From NCBI GenBank assembly GCA_047921175.1, contig JBLRWQ010000039.1, forward strand, positions 1-27,877: a DNA stretch of 27,877 nucleotides, read 5' to 3'. The notes beneath the pieces were generated by a model. That model was given only the letters and a program-made list of their open reading frames with translations, was not told the DNA's origin and made no database searches. Every line of letters begins with the position of its first letter. Within the stretch, counting starts at the first letter, position 1. This DNA comes from T1Sed10-7 sp047921175. GTDB lineage: Bacteria; Actinomycetota; Nitriliruptoria; Nitriliruptorales; Nitriliruptoraceae. Positions 15,189-25,531 of this stretch are shown piece after piece. A program made the translations under genes and the position numbers.

Positions 15189-16319
15189 ATGAACACGACC
15201 ACGACTTCCCCCACCGTGCTACGACGCGCCCTCGTTGGCCTCGGCACGGTCGCTGTCCTGGCCGTCGGTGCGCTCGCGGCGACCCTCGGGTCGTCCGTCG
15301 AGGTCCTCGCCGACGGTGAGCTCCACGACGTCCGCCTCACCTCCGGCACGGTGGCCGACGCACTCGACGCCGCCGGCGTCGAGGTCGGCCAGGCCGATGA
15401 CGTCCATCCCGAGCTCGACGCCGAGGTCGATGCCGACACCCGCATCGTCGTGACCCGCGCGATCACCGTCGACGTCCTCGTCGACGCCGAGACCACCACC
15501 GTCACCGCCCCGGTCCGCAGTGTCGACGGCGCTGTCCGTGCCGCCGGCCTCGACCAGCTGCGAGCTGAAGGCGCGGTCGCCACGCCGGACTGGCACGCGG
15601 CCGTCGCCGACGGCGACACCATCACCATCACCCGTCCCGTCGAGGTCACCCTCGAGGTCGACGGCGAGCAGCTGAGCATCGTCACCCTGGCCGCTGAGGT
15701 CAGCGACCTGCTGCGCCTGCAGCACATCGAGCTCGGCCCCGACGACGTCGTCCTCCCCGCGCTGACCACCCCGCTCGACGGCCGCCGGACCATCACCGTC
15801 CAGCGCGTCGAGGAGCGCGAGGAGGTCGTCGAGACCGTCCTCGAGCGCGACGTGATCCGCCGCAACGACAGCTCGCTCGACCGCGGGCAGACCCGCGTCG
15901 AGCAGGAGGGTCGCGACGGCCTGCGTCGTGATACCTACCTCGTGACCCTGGTCGATGGCGAGGAGACCGAGCGCGAGCGGATCGACCGCGAGGTCGTGAC
16001 CGAGCCGGTCGACCGCATCCTGCGCATCGGGACCCGTTCCACCCTGCCGGCCGCACCCAGCGGCGTGCCGGGCATCAACGATCCCGTCTGGACCCGCCTG
16101 GCCCAGTGCGAGTCCAACAACAACTGGCAGGCCGTCTCACGCAACGGGCTGTACTACGGCGGGCTGCAGTTCCACCCGCAGACCTGGCGCAGCGTCGGCG
16201 GCAGCGGCATGCCGCACGAGGCCTCCCGCGAGGAGCAGATCCGCCGCGCGCAGATCCTGCTCGCCCGTTCCGGGTGGGGCCAGTGGCCGGCCTGCAGTCT
16301 GCGGCTCGGCCTGCGCTGA
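15189..16319 (+). CDS. rpfB: Resuscitation-promoting factor, DUF348-G5-Rpf architecture
   Basis: A 376-aa exported muralytic enzyme of the RpfB type; Rpf proteins cleave peptidoglycan and help dormant actinobacteria resume growth. Residues 11-34 are a membrane or signal segment. Three DUF348 repeats follow (VEVLADGELHDVRL, ITVDVLVDAETTTVTA, VEVTLEVDGEQLSIVTL), then a G5 domain (about 205-285) and the lysozyme-like Rpf domain with catalytic E308 in AQCESNNNW and GLYYGGLQFHPQTW. No cysteine lipobox is seen. I chose ATG 15189; ATG 15156, 11 codons upstream with GGTGGGG before it, is a real alternative. A paralogue lies 75 bases downstream, so this is one of a tandem pair. Confidence 0.92.
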   Translation: MNTTTTSPTVLRRALVGLGTVAVLAVGALAATLGSSVEVLADGELHDVRLTSGTVADALDAAGVEVGQADDVHPELDAEVDADTRIVVTRAITVDVLVDAETTTVTAPVRSVDGAVRAAGLDQLRAEGAVATPDWHAAVADGDTITITRPVEVTLEVDGEQLSIVTLAAEVSDLLRLQHIELGPDDVVLPALTTPLDGRRTITVQRVEEREEVVETVLERDVIRRNDSSLDRGQTRVEQEGRDGLRRDTYLVTLVDGEETERERIDREVVTEPVDRILRIGTRSTLPAAPSGVPGINDPVWTRLAQCESNNNWQAVSRNGLYYGGLQFHPQTWRSVGGSGMPHEASREEQIRRAQILLARSGWGQWPACSLRLGLR

Positions 16320-16340
16320 CCGCCTGGCCCCCTGGCCGTT

Positions 16341-16362
16341 CGGACACCCCCCGGGGTGTCCG
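16341..16362. promoter_or_regulatory. Perfect palindrome between the two Rpf genes
   Basis: CGGACACCCC (16341-16350) and GGGGTGTCCG (16353-16362) are perfect 10-base arms around CC, located 22 bases after the first Rpf stop and 33 before the chosen second start. As RNA it would make a hairpin and could end the first transcript. As DNA it has the form of a dimeric repressor site. No T-tract is present. Confidence 0.5.
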
Positions 16363-16394
16363 CGAGCCGGGTGGATGTGTCACCGTTGCGCACC

Positions 16395-17699
16395 ATGGCC
16401 ACGCTCCCGATCCGTACGACCTCGCTGCGGCGCTCCCTGCTGGGGGGCGCCGCGGTCGTCGTGGCGGCCCTGACCGCCGCGGCCGGGCTGGGCGCGGTCG
16501 CCGCCGGCGCCGAGGTGGAGGTCCTGGCGGACGGCGAGCTCCACGAGGTGCGGCTGCGGGAGGCGACCGTCGCCGAGGCGCTCGTGGCCGCCGAGGTGGT
16601 GCTCGGCCCGCAGGACGTCGTGACCCCGAGCGCGGACACCGTCCTCGACGACAGCGCCCGGGTGGTCGTCACCCGGGCGATCAGCGTCGAGGTCCAGCTC
16701 GACGACGACGAGCCGATCACCGTCACCGCGCCGGTCGCGAGCGTCGGCGGCGTCCTCCGCCACGCGGGGCTCGCGCAGCTCCGGGACGAGGGCGCGGTGC
16801 TGACCCCCGGCTGGCGGGAGGCGGTCACCGACGGCGATCGCATCACCATCCGACGGCCCGCCTCCGTCGTCCTCGAGGTGGACGGGTCGCGACAGCGCGT
16901 CGTCAGCCTCGCCGCGGAGGTCGAGGACCTCCTGCGGCTGCAGGACGTGGAGCTCGGTCCCGACGACCTCGTCTGGCCCCTGCCGGAGGTCTCGGTGCGC
17001 GACGACCAGACCATCGTGGTGCGTCGCGTGGAGCTGCGGACCGAGACCGAGGAGACGGTGCTGCCCCACGAGGAGGTCCGGCGTGAGACCGCGGACCTGG
17101 AGCGTGGGACCACCCGGGTCGAGACCGACGGCCGCGATGGCCTCCAGGTCGACACCTTCCTGGTCCGGCTCGTCGACGGCCGTGAGGTCGAACGTCGGCG
17201 ACTCGAGCGTGCGGTGACCGCGCCGGTCGACCGGCTGATCCTGGTCGGGACCGCCGCGCCGCCCCCGCCGCCGCCGCCCCCGCCACCGCCGCCACCCGCG
17301 CCGGCGCCGAGCACCACCACCACCACCGCCACCTCGTCGTCGACGAGCTCGTCCGGCACCACGAGCAGCGGGTCCGGCACCACGAGCAGCAGGTCCGGCA
17401 CCACGAGCAGCAGCCCGTCGCCGGCTCCCACGGGCATCCCCGCGGTCGACGACCCGGTCTGGGACCGGCTGGCCCAGTGCGAGGCGAACGGCGACTGGAC
17501 ACGCGTCTCGGCCAACGGCCTCTACTACGGCGGCCTGCAGTTCCACCTGGACACCTGGCGCAGCGTCGGCGGCTCCGGGCTGCCGAGCGACGCGCCCCGT
17601 GAGGAACAGATCCGGCGCGCCCAGCGCCTGCTCTCGTACTCCTGGGCCACCTGGGGCAACCAGTGGCCCGCCTGTTCCCGGCTGCTGGGGCTGTCCTGA
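16395..17699 (+). CDS. Second Rpf-like protein with poly-proline and Ser/Thr linker
   Basis: A 434-aa paralogue of the preceding gene with the same order: membrane/signal segment (residues 13-38), three DUF348 repeats, G5 domain, and a C-terminal Rpf domain (catalytic E363 in AQCEANGDW, GLYYGGLQFHLDTW). It differs by an inserted linker of about 60 residues before the Rpf domain: 13 consecutive prolines, then a Thr/Ser-rich run with a 7-residue repeat SGTTSS(G/R). Such linkers typically span the cell wall and may be glycosylated. I chose ATG 16395; GTG 16371 and GTG 16377 are in frame just upstream and no start has a strong ribosome site. The rsmA gene follows after 11 bases. Confidence 0.88.
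   Translation: MATLPIRTTSLRRSLLGGAAVVVAALTAAAGLGAVAAGAEVEVLADGELHEVRLREATVAEALVAAEVVLGPQDVVTPSADTVLDDSARVVVTRAISVEVQLDDDEPITVTAPVASVGGVLRHAGLAQLRDEGAVLTPGWREAVTDGDRITIRRPASVVLEVDGSRQRVVSLAAEVEDLLRLQDVELGPDDLVWPLPEVSVRDDQTIVVRRVELRTETEETVLPHEEVRRETADLERGTTRVETDGRDGLQVDTFLVRLVDGREVERRRLERAVTAPVDRLILVGTAAPPPPPPPPPPPPPAPAPSTTTTTATSSSTSSSGTTSSGSGTTSSRSGTTSSSPSPAPTGIPAVDDPVWDRLAQCEANGDWTRVSANGLYYGGLQFHLDTWRSVGGSGLPSDAPREEQIRRAQRLLSYSWATWGNQWPACSRLLGLS
17351..17413 (+). repeat. Three 21-base tandem repeats in the Rpf linker
   Basis: The unit GTCCGGCACCACGAGCAGC plus two variable bases occurs at 17351-17371, 17372-17392 and 17393-17413. It codes for the 7-residue repeat SGTTSS(G/R). Near-identity at DNA level indicates recent slippage or expansion. 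Confidence 0.85.
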
Positions 17700-17710
17700 G
17701 CGGCGAGCCC

Positions 17711-18550
17711 GTGGCGCTGCTGACGCCGTCGGACGTGACCCGGCTGCTGCGCGAGCATGGACTGGCGCCGCGCCGCAGCGCCGGCCAGAACCTCGTCGTC
17801 GACCCCAACACCGTGCGTCGCATCGTCGCTGCGGCCGACCTCGGGCCGGACGACGACGTGCTGGAGATCGGTCCCGGGCTGGGGTCGCTCACCCTCGGGT
17901 TGGCCACGGTCGCCCGACGCGTGACGGCCATCGAGATCGATGCCGGCTTCGTGGCCGTGCTGGCCGAGGTGCTCGCGGGCTGCGACGACGTCGAGGTGGT
18001 GCACGCCGACGCGCTGGCGCTGGACCTGCAGACGCTGCTCGGCGACCGGCGTGTCCGCGTGGTCGCGAACCTGCCCTACAACGTCGCCACCCCGCTGCTG
18101 TTCCACCTGCTCGCCGCGCCGTCGGTCGTCGACGCCTACCTGATGGTCCAGCGCGAGGTCGGAGAGCGCTGGCAGGCACGGGTCGGCGACCCGCTGTACG
18201 CCGGGGTGTCGCTCAAGCTGGCGCTGCTGGCCGAGGTCCGGATCGATCTCGCCGTCCCGCGCGCCGTCTTCCATCCCGCACCGAACGTCGACAGCGTGAT
18301 GGTCCGGGTCACCCGGCGCGACGAGGCTCCGGATGCGCCCACCTACGCGCGTCTCGCTGCCCTGGTGGACGCGGCGTTCGCGCAGCGTCGCAAGACCCTG
18401 CGCAACACCCTGCGGCGGGTGGCGGACCCCGACCGGCTTGCGGCGGCCGCTGAGGCCGCGGCGATCGACCTCGGTGCCCGGGCCGAGACCCTGGACGTTG
18501 CCGCGCTGCGCCGCCTCGACGACGCCCTGGCCGGCTCGCCGCCCGACTGA
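17711..18550 (+). CDS. rsmA: 16S rRNA (adenine-1518/1519-N6)-dimethyltransferase RsmA/KsgA
   Basis: A 279-aa SAM-dependent enzyme that dimethylates two adenines in the 3' hairpin of 16S rRNA, a late step of small-subunit maturation; its loss gives kasugamycin resistance. Motif I is EIGPGLGSLTLGLA (near 47-60), the acidic ribose binder is E in VTAIEID, and the catalytic NLPYNVATPLLF is near 120-131. FHPAPNVDSVMVRV and QRRKTLRNTLR mark the C-terminal part. GTG 17711 begins where homology starts (ALLTPSDVTRLL, then SAGQNLVVDPN). It is 11 bases downstream of the second Rpf gene, the usual rpfB-ksgA order. Confidence 0.94.
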   Translation: MALLTPSDVTRLLREHGLAPRRSAGQNLVVDPNTVRRIVAAADLGPDDDVLEIGPGLGSLTLGLATVARRVTAIEIDAGFVAVLAEVLAGCDDVEVVHADALALDLQTLLGDRRVRVVANLPYNVATPLLFHLLAAPSVVDAYLMVQREVGERWQARVGDPLYAGVSLKLALLAEVRIDLAVPRAVFHPAPNVDSVMVRVTRRDEAPDAPTYARLAALVDAAFAQRRKTLRNTLRRVADPDRLAAAAEAAAIDLGARAETLDVAALRRLDDALAGSPPD

Positions 18551-18628
18551 CCCGGCTCGAACGACGTCCGACGAGCCGCCGACAGCGAGGCGACCCACCA
18601 CGAGATGGTGCGCTTGCCTACCCGCGTC

Positions 18629-18644
18629 GGGGGCCGGCGCCCCC
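18629..18644 (+). terminator. Hairpin between rsmA and ispE
   Basis: GGGGGC (18629-18634) and GCCCCC (18639-18644) pair around CGGC, 78 bases after the rsmA stop. It is followed by a -10-like hexamer, so it likely separates the two transcripts. Confidence 0.45.
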
Positions 18645-18650
18645 GGGCCG

Positions 18651-18656
18651 TACGAT
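18651..18656 (+). promoter_or_regulatory. -10 element of the ispE promoter
   Basis: TACGAT matches the TANNNT -10 consensus and lies 42 bases upstream of the ispE start, just after a terminator-like hairpin. No -35 at normal spacing is visible, since the hairpin occupies that place. Confidence 0.4.
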
Positions 18657-18698
18657 GCGTCGCGAACGCAACGTCGACACCACGGACCGGGAGGACCC

Positions 18699-19661
18699 AT
18701 GGGCGCGTCCAGCCCGGCGTGCATCCGGGTCCGGGTGCCGGCCAAGGTCAACCTGTTCCTCCGGGTCGACGGGATCCGGCCGGATGGCTACCACGACCTG
18801 GTGACCGTCTTCCAGACCGTCTCGATCCACGACACGGTCACCGCCGAGCTCGAGGTCACCGGGGCCAGCGCGCACCCGGCGTCGCGCCGGTTCATGGAGC
18901 TCCGGTTCGTCGCGGATGCCGGCATCGAGGTGCCGCGTGACGGGCAGAACCTCGCCGTGCGCGCTGCCCGGGCGCTGATGGACCGGGTCGGCATCGGGAC
19001 GGTGGAGCCGGGGTCGATGCTGTCGCCGCCGGTCACCACGCTCCACCTCGGCAAACGCATCCCGGTCGCGGCCGGCCTCGCGGGTGGCTCCGCGGATGCG
19101 GCTGCGGCACTGGTCGCCCTGAACCACCTGTGGCAGGCGGACCTCGACCTCGACGCGCTGCGGGAGCTGGGGGCGGGGCTCGGTGCCGACGTACCGTTCT
19201 GCATCACCGGCGGGACCGCGCTGGCGACCGGCACGGGGACCGCGACGGCGCAGGTGCTGACGCGCGGCACCTACCACTGGGTGGTCGGCGTGACGGCCAC
19301 ACCGCTGTCGACCCCGGCGGTGTACCGCGCCTTCGACGAGGTCGGTCGCCCGAGCGCCGTCGAGCCGGACGCGGTGCTGCAGGCGCTCCGCACCGGCGAC
19401 GCGGAGGCGCTCGGTGCCGCGCTGCACAACGACCTCGAGGTCGCGGCCTGTCACCTGCTCCCGGAGCTCGAGGCCAAGCGTGGGGCCATGTTGGCCGCCG
19501 GTGCGCTCGGAGCCATCGTGAGCGGCTCCGGGCCCACGCTCGTGGCGCTGGCCTCCTCCGCCCAGCACGCGGTACGCATGGCGGCGGCGCTCGAGGGCAC
19601 CTTCGACCGGGTCGAGATCGCCCTGTCCCCGGCGGGCGGCCCGGAGGTCAGCCTCGGCTGA
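18699..19661 (+). CDS. ispE: 4-diphosphocytidyl-2-C-methyl-D-erythritol kinase IspE
   Basis: A 320-aa GHMP kinase that phosphorylates CDP-ME in the non-mevalonate (MEP) isoprenoid pathway. The N-terminus has PAKVNLFLRVDGIRPDGYHDL (residues 14-34, substrate binding), the ATP loop is PVAAGLAGGSADAAAAL (near 125-141), with D in GLGADVPF and the C-terminal IVSGSGPTLVAL. Length is typical. ATG 18699 is preceded by GGGAGGA. Its product line leads to the undecaprenyl carrier recycled by UppP, though the genes are apart. A hairpin and tRNA-Gln follow. Confidence 0.94.
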   Translation: MGASSPACIRVRVPAKVNLFLRVDGIRPDGYHDLVTVFQTVSIHDTVTAELEVTGASAHPASRRFMELRFVADAGIEVPRDGQNLAVRAARALMDRVGIGTVEPGSMLSPPVTTLHLGKRIPVAAGLAGGSADAAAALVALNHLWQADLDLDALRELGAGLGADVPFCITGGTALATGTGTATAQVLTRGTYHWVVGVTATPLSTPAVYRAFDEVGRPSAVEPDAVLQALRTGDAEALGAALHNDLEVAACHLLPELEAKRGAMLAAGALGAIVSGSGPTLVALASSAQHAVRMAAALEGTFDRVEIALSPAGGPEVSLG

Positions 19662-19681
19662 GTCCGCCTCCACTACCCTGC

Positions 19682-19703
19682 GGCACCCACGTGGTCGGGT
19701 GCC
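19682..19703 (+). terminator. Terminator-like hairpin after ispE
   Basis: GGCACCC (19682-19688) and GGGTGCC (19697-19703) form a perfect 7-base stem with an 8-base loop, 20 bases after the ispE stop and 19 bases before tRNA-Gln. A TACCCT hexamer just before it (19674-19679) could be the tRNA promoter, in which case the hairpin would lie in the tRNA leader. Confidence 0.45.
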
Positions 19704-19722
19704 ATCGGTGATCCGGGCACGG

Positions 19723-19797
19723 TGGGGGGTGGTGTAACAGGCAACACGCCGTCCTTTGGAGTCGGTATTCAGGGTTCGATCCCCTGCCCCCCAGCCA
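19723..19797 (+). tRNA. tRNA-Gln (anticodon TTG), CCA encoded
   Basis: The acceptor stem is TGGGGGG (19723-19729) with CCCCCCA (19787-19793), discriminator G and genomic CCA (19795-19797). The D stem is GTG/CAC (19732-19734, 19745-19747). The anticodon loop is CTTTGGA (19754-19760) with TTG at 19756-19758. The T arm has CAGGG, loop TTCGATC and CCCTG. The anticodon stem CCGTC/GTCGG has one T-T mismatch at positions 30-40; all else is standard. The 3' end is partly repeated near 25387, consistent with use as an integration target. Confidence 0.93.
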
Positions 19798-19882
19798 CCC
19801 GGCATGGCCTCCCGGTCACGAGGCTCCGCAGGTGCCGCTGGGCACCGTGGCTCGTTGCCTGTCCCAGCATCCTGGCTGGCGC

Positions 19883-19888
19883 TACGGT
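19883..19888 (+). promoter_or_regulatory. -10 element for the SNF2 helicase gene
   Basis: TACGGT fits the TANNNT pattern and ends 10 bases before ATG 19899. Transcription would begin at or next to the ATG, giving a leaderless mRNA, which is common in actinobacteria. It also explains the lack of a ribosome site. Confidence 0.35.
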
Positions 19889-19898
19889 TCGGCCTCCC

Positions 19899-22927
<3,029 letters not shown>

Positions 22928-22931
<4 letters not shown>

Positions 22932-23887
22932 GTGCCCGGACCCGGTTCGGGCTGACCTGGTGGGGGAAGCGGTGGATCGGTGCGCTCGAGTCGCTGGGTG
23001 CCGTGTACGCCAACCGGCTCCCTCGTGGCCGCACCTACGCCCGCAAGGGCGCCGTCCAGGACCTGACCATCGATGCCGGCGCCGTGACCGCACGGGTCCA
23101 GGGCAGCCGTGCCCGCCCCTACCGGGTGCAGCTGCAGCTCCCGGCGTTCGACGATGCGACCTGGCAGGCGATCACGACCGCGCTCGCCTCCCGCGTCCGG
23201 CTGTCCGCTGACCTGCTCGACGCGACGATGCCCGAGGACATCGACGACGTGCTCGCGGAGTGTGGGGTGTCGCTGTTCCCGACCGCACGTGAGCTGTCCA
23301 CCCGGTGTTCCTGCCCCGACGTCGCGAACCCGTGCAAACACGTCGCCGCGGTCCACTACGTGCTCGCCCAGACCTTCGACGCCGACCCCTTCCTGCTGAC
23401 CACGCTCCGAGGACGCGACCGCGATGCGCTGCTCGCCGGCCTCCGCGCCCAGCGGGCCGGCACCGATCTGCCGGAGCGAACCGTCAAGTTGACCGCCGAT
23501 CCGATCCCCGTCGACGCCCTGGTGGCACGGGACCTCTACCGCGCCGCGGGCTCGTTGGCCGACATCGCCGTACGTCCCCACCGACCGGACGATCCCGGGG
23601 CGGTCCTGCGACGGCTCGGCCCCCCGCCGGGCCTGGAAGCGGCGGGTGACGAACTCCAGGCTGCCGTCCGCGACGCGGCCGCCGTCGCGTGGGAGCTGCT
23701 GGACAGCGACACCGACCCGGTCGTGGGTGCCCTTCGCAGGCACGGTGCCACCTCGGCTCGTCAGCTCGCCGAACTGCTCGCCGAACCGATCGAGACGATC
23801 CGCACGGAGTTGCACCGCCTCCGCCGAGAGGGCCTCGTCAGGGTCACCGGCCGGGGACCGGCAACCCGCTACCACCTCTCGGGCTGA
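22928..23887 (+). CDS. SWIM zinc-finger protein with C-terminal winged helix
   Basis: A 319-aa partner of the SNF2 gene, whose stop it overlaps (GTGA). Residues 8-75 are the conserved N-terminal part of these proteins (GLTWWGKRWIGALESLG, RTYARKGAVQDLTIDAGAVTARVQGSR). The SWIM zinc finger is CxCx6CxH with C127, C129, C136 and H138. Residues from about 260 to the end fit a winged helix (LRRHGATSARQLAELLAEP, IRTELHRLRREGLVRVTGRG), which suggests DNA binding. SWIM proteins often assist helicases in DNA repair or recombination; here the coupling to SNF2 supports a joint DNA-acting complex. The precise function is unknown. Confidence 0.88.
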
Positions 23888-23889
23888 CG

Positions 23890-23902
23890 TCCCCGCCGGG
23901 GA
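23890..23902 (+). terminator. Short hairpin after the SWIM gene
   Basis: TCCCC (23890-23894) and GGGGA (23898-23902) pair around GCC, 2 bases after the stop. The stem is only 5 bases, so termination here is uncertain. Confidence 0.25.
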
Positions 23903-23937
23903 GCGTGCGGTCGAAGGGGCAACCCGAGAAGTCCGAG

Positions 23938-23965
23938 ATAGAAGGATAATGCACTATCCTTCTAT
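23938..23965. promoter_or_regulatory. AT-rich palindromic operator/promoter of the Fic gene
   Basis: ATAGAAGGATA (23938-23948) and TATCCTTCTAT (23955-23965) are perfect 11-base inverted repeats around ATGCAC, itself centred on TGCA. It is by far the most AT-rich stretch in its surroundings. TATCCT (23955-23960) or TATACA (23963-23968) can serve as the -10 element, so a bound dimer would cover the promoter. The Fic protein downstream has a C-terminal winged helix and could be its own repressor; that link is inferred. Confidence 0.65.
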
Positions 23966-23992
23966 ACATGCGGGTGCGGTAGAGGATCCGAG

Positions 23993-25252
23993 ATGAGGTT
24001 CACGCGCGGTCGGTACGTGGCGCAGCACCGGTCGGCGGAACTCGACGCGTTCGGAGGGCGGGCGGCCAAGGCGGGTCTGTCCTACGAGGCGTTCGTGCCG
24101 GCCCCGATCGTGAACATCGAGGTGCGTCTGTCCGGGGTCGCGGCCGCGGACGTGGCTGATGCCGAGGCCGCGCTGTCGCGGCTCACCCAGAGCTCCGTGG
24201 CGTTCCCGAGTCTGGAGGCGCTGGCCCGACGTCTGTTGCGCTCGGAGGCGATCGCCTCCTCATGGATCGAGGCGCTGCAGGTGTCGCACCGACGTCTGGC
24301 CGAGGCGGAGCAGGGGGCGCCGGGCGGCCGCTACGACGAGGCCCGGCGGGTGCTGGGCAACGTACGGGCGCTGGACGCGGCGGTGGACATCGGGGCGCGC
24401 ACCGATCCGATCACCGTCGACGAGTTGTTGTCCATGCACGGTGCGCTGATGTCGACCTCCAACGTCGAGGAGGATCGCGCGCGCGCCGGGCAGGTTCGCG
24501 CTGGACCGGTGTTCATCGGCGGGACGAACCCGACCAACGCTGAGTACGTGGGCCCTCCCCATCAGGAGGTCACGGGGTTGCTGGAGGATCTGGTCGCCTT
24601 CGTGAACACCCGGCGCGACCTCTCGCCCGTGGTGGTGGCCGCGATCGCGCATGCCCAGTTCGAGTCGATCCACCCGCATCACGACGGGAACGGCCGTGTC
24701 GGACGGTGTCTGGTGCACACGCTGCTCCGACGAGAGGCCGGCAGCGCGGTGCTGCCACCGCTGTCTATCGCTCTCGCGCGCCCCCAAGCACGCTACGTGG
24801 AGGGCTTGAACGCCTTTCGCAGCGACGATCTCGACGGCTGGCTGACCGTGTTCGCCACCGCGATCAGCTTCGCGGCGCACGCCACGATCGGGCTCGCGCA
24901 CGAGGTCGGGCAGCTCCAGCGGTCGTGGCTGGAGCAGCTCACCGAAGCCCGTGCGAGGTCCGGGCTGCGGCCACCGCGCGCGGACGCGGCCGTCCTGGCG
25001 GCCTTGGAAGCACTGCCTGACATGCCGGCGTTCCACGCCCGCGATCTCGCCCAGCAGCTCGACCGGTCGTGGCGTGCAGCCCAGGATGCGATCGAGGAGC
25101 TCGCGGATGTCGGCATCGTCAAGCAGCTGAGCGCCGGCAAGGGCAATCGCCTCTACGAGGTGCCAGAGATCTTCGCGCTGCTCGACGGCTTCGAGCATGA
25201 TCCCGAACGCCTGGTGGAGATCGGCCACGCGCCCCGACACCCCGGTTCGTGA
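23993..25252 (+). CDS. Fic-family protein with N-terminal inhibitory motif and winged-helix C-terminus
   Basis: A 419-aa Fic protein, expected to transfer AMP (or another nucleotide-derived group) to a protein hydroxyl. The active-site motif is HPHHDGNGRVGR (227-238), with catalytic H227; the usual phenylalanine of HPFxDGNGRxxR is histidine here. An inhibitory helix motif precedes the Fic core, SSWIEA with S89 and E93, typical of class II self-inhibited Fic proteins, but with alanine after the glutamate where most have G or N. The flap region includes GPVFIGGTNPTNAEYVGPP (171-189). Residues from about 330 fit a winged helix (AVLAALEALPDMPAFHARDLAQQLDRSWRAAQDAIEELADVGIV). ATG 23993 has AGAGG 7 bases upstream. 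A 28-base palindrome lies 27 bases before the start. The gene stands alone, with no antitoxin gene beside it. Confidence 0.9.
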   Translation: MRFTRGRYVAQHRSAELDAFGGRAAKAGLSYEAFVPAPIVNIEVRLSGVAAADVADAEAALSRLTQSSVAFPSLEALARRLLRSEAIASSWIEALQVSHRRLAEAEQGAPGGRYDEARRVLGNVRALDAAVDIGARTDPITVDELLSMHGALMSTSNVEEDRARAGQVRAGPVFIGGTNPTNAEYVGPPHQEVTGLLEDLVAFVNTRRDLSPVVVAAIAHAQFESIHPHHDGNGRVGRCLVHTLLRREAGSAVLPPLSIALARPQARYVEGLNAFRSDDLDGWLTVFATAISFAAHATIGLAHEVGQLQRSWLEQLTEARARSGLRPPRADAAVLAALEALPDMPAFHARDLAQQLDRSWRAAQDAIEELADVGIVKQLSAGKGNRLYEVPEIFALLDGFEHDPERLVEIGHAPRHPGS

Positions 25253-25531
25253 CCACGACGTGACCACGAACGGACGGACGGTGGTCAGCCCGGGGCGGTA
25301 CGTGCGAGTACGGTCCAAGCACGTTCTCGCTGGTCAGCGGCATGATCGGGCACGGAGGCCCGCCCGACGGGACCCGTCCGGTGCGGCTCGATCCCGTGCC
25401 CCCAGCCACCTGCTGAGAACGACGGTGCTGCCCGTGCCGCGTCGTGGACGGCGTGACTCAGAGCAGGCCGGTGGCGTGCCGGAGGCCGGCGCGGAGCTCG
25501 TCCGGGTCGTCGTGACCGGGGTCCGACGGCG
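25253..25531. other. Intergenic region between the Fic gene and cpfC
   Basis: No gene is supported. It holds a degenerate copy of the tRNA-Gln 3' end (25387-25410) and an inverted repeat GGGCACGG (25348-25355) with CCGTGCCC (25394-25401), between which GACGG-GAC-CCGTC makes a smaller hairpin. The structure may serve as a terminator between the convergent genes. Confidence 0.5.
25387..25410 (+). repeat. Degenerate direct repeat of the tRNA-Gln 3' end (possible att site)
   Basis: The block from CTCGATCCC to CCCAGCCACC resembles bases 19775-19799 of tRNA-Gln and the two bases after its CCA. Over 25 aligned positions I count two substitutions and one missing C. No tRNA body precedes it; I could not fold the upstream 50 bases into a D or anticodon arm. 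A 3'-end duplicate 5.6 kb downstream of an intact tRNA is the usual mark of site-specific integration, but no integrase gene remains between the copies. Confidence 0.45.

Noticed and set aside
17263..17310. CCG/CCC repeat as a structural DNA element
   Set aside because: It is explained by the in-frame poly-proline linker of the second Rpf gene.
25334..25408. A second tRNA gene ending at 25408
   Set aside because: Only the 3' end resembles a tRNA; I could not form D, anticodon or acceptor stems, and the T stem is imperfect.
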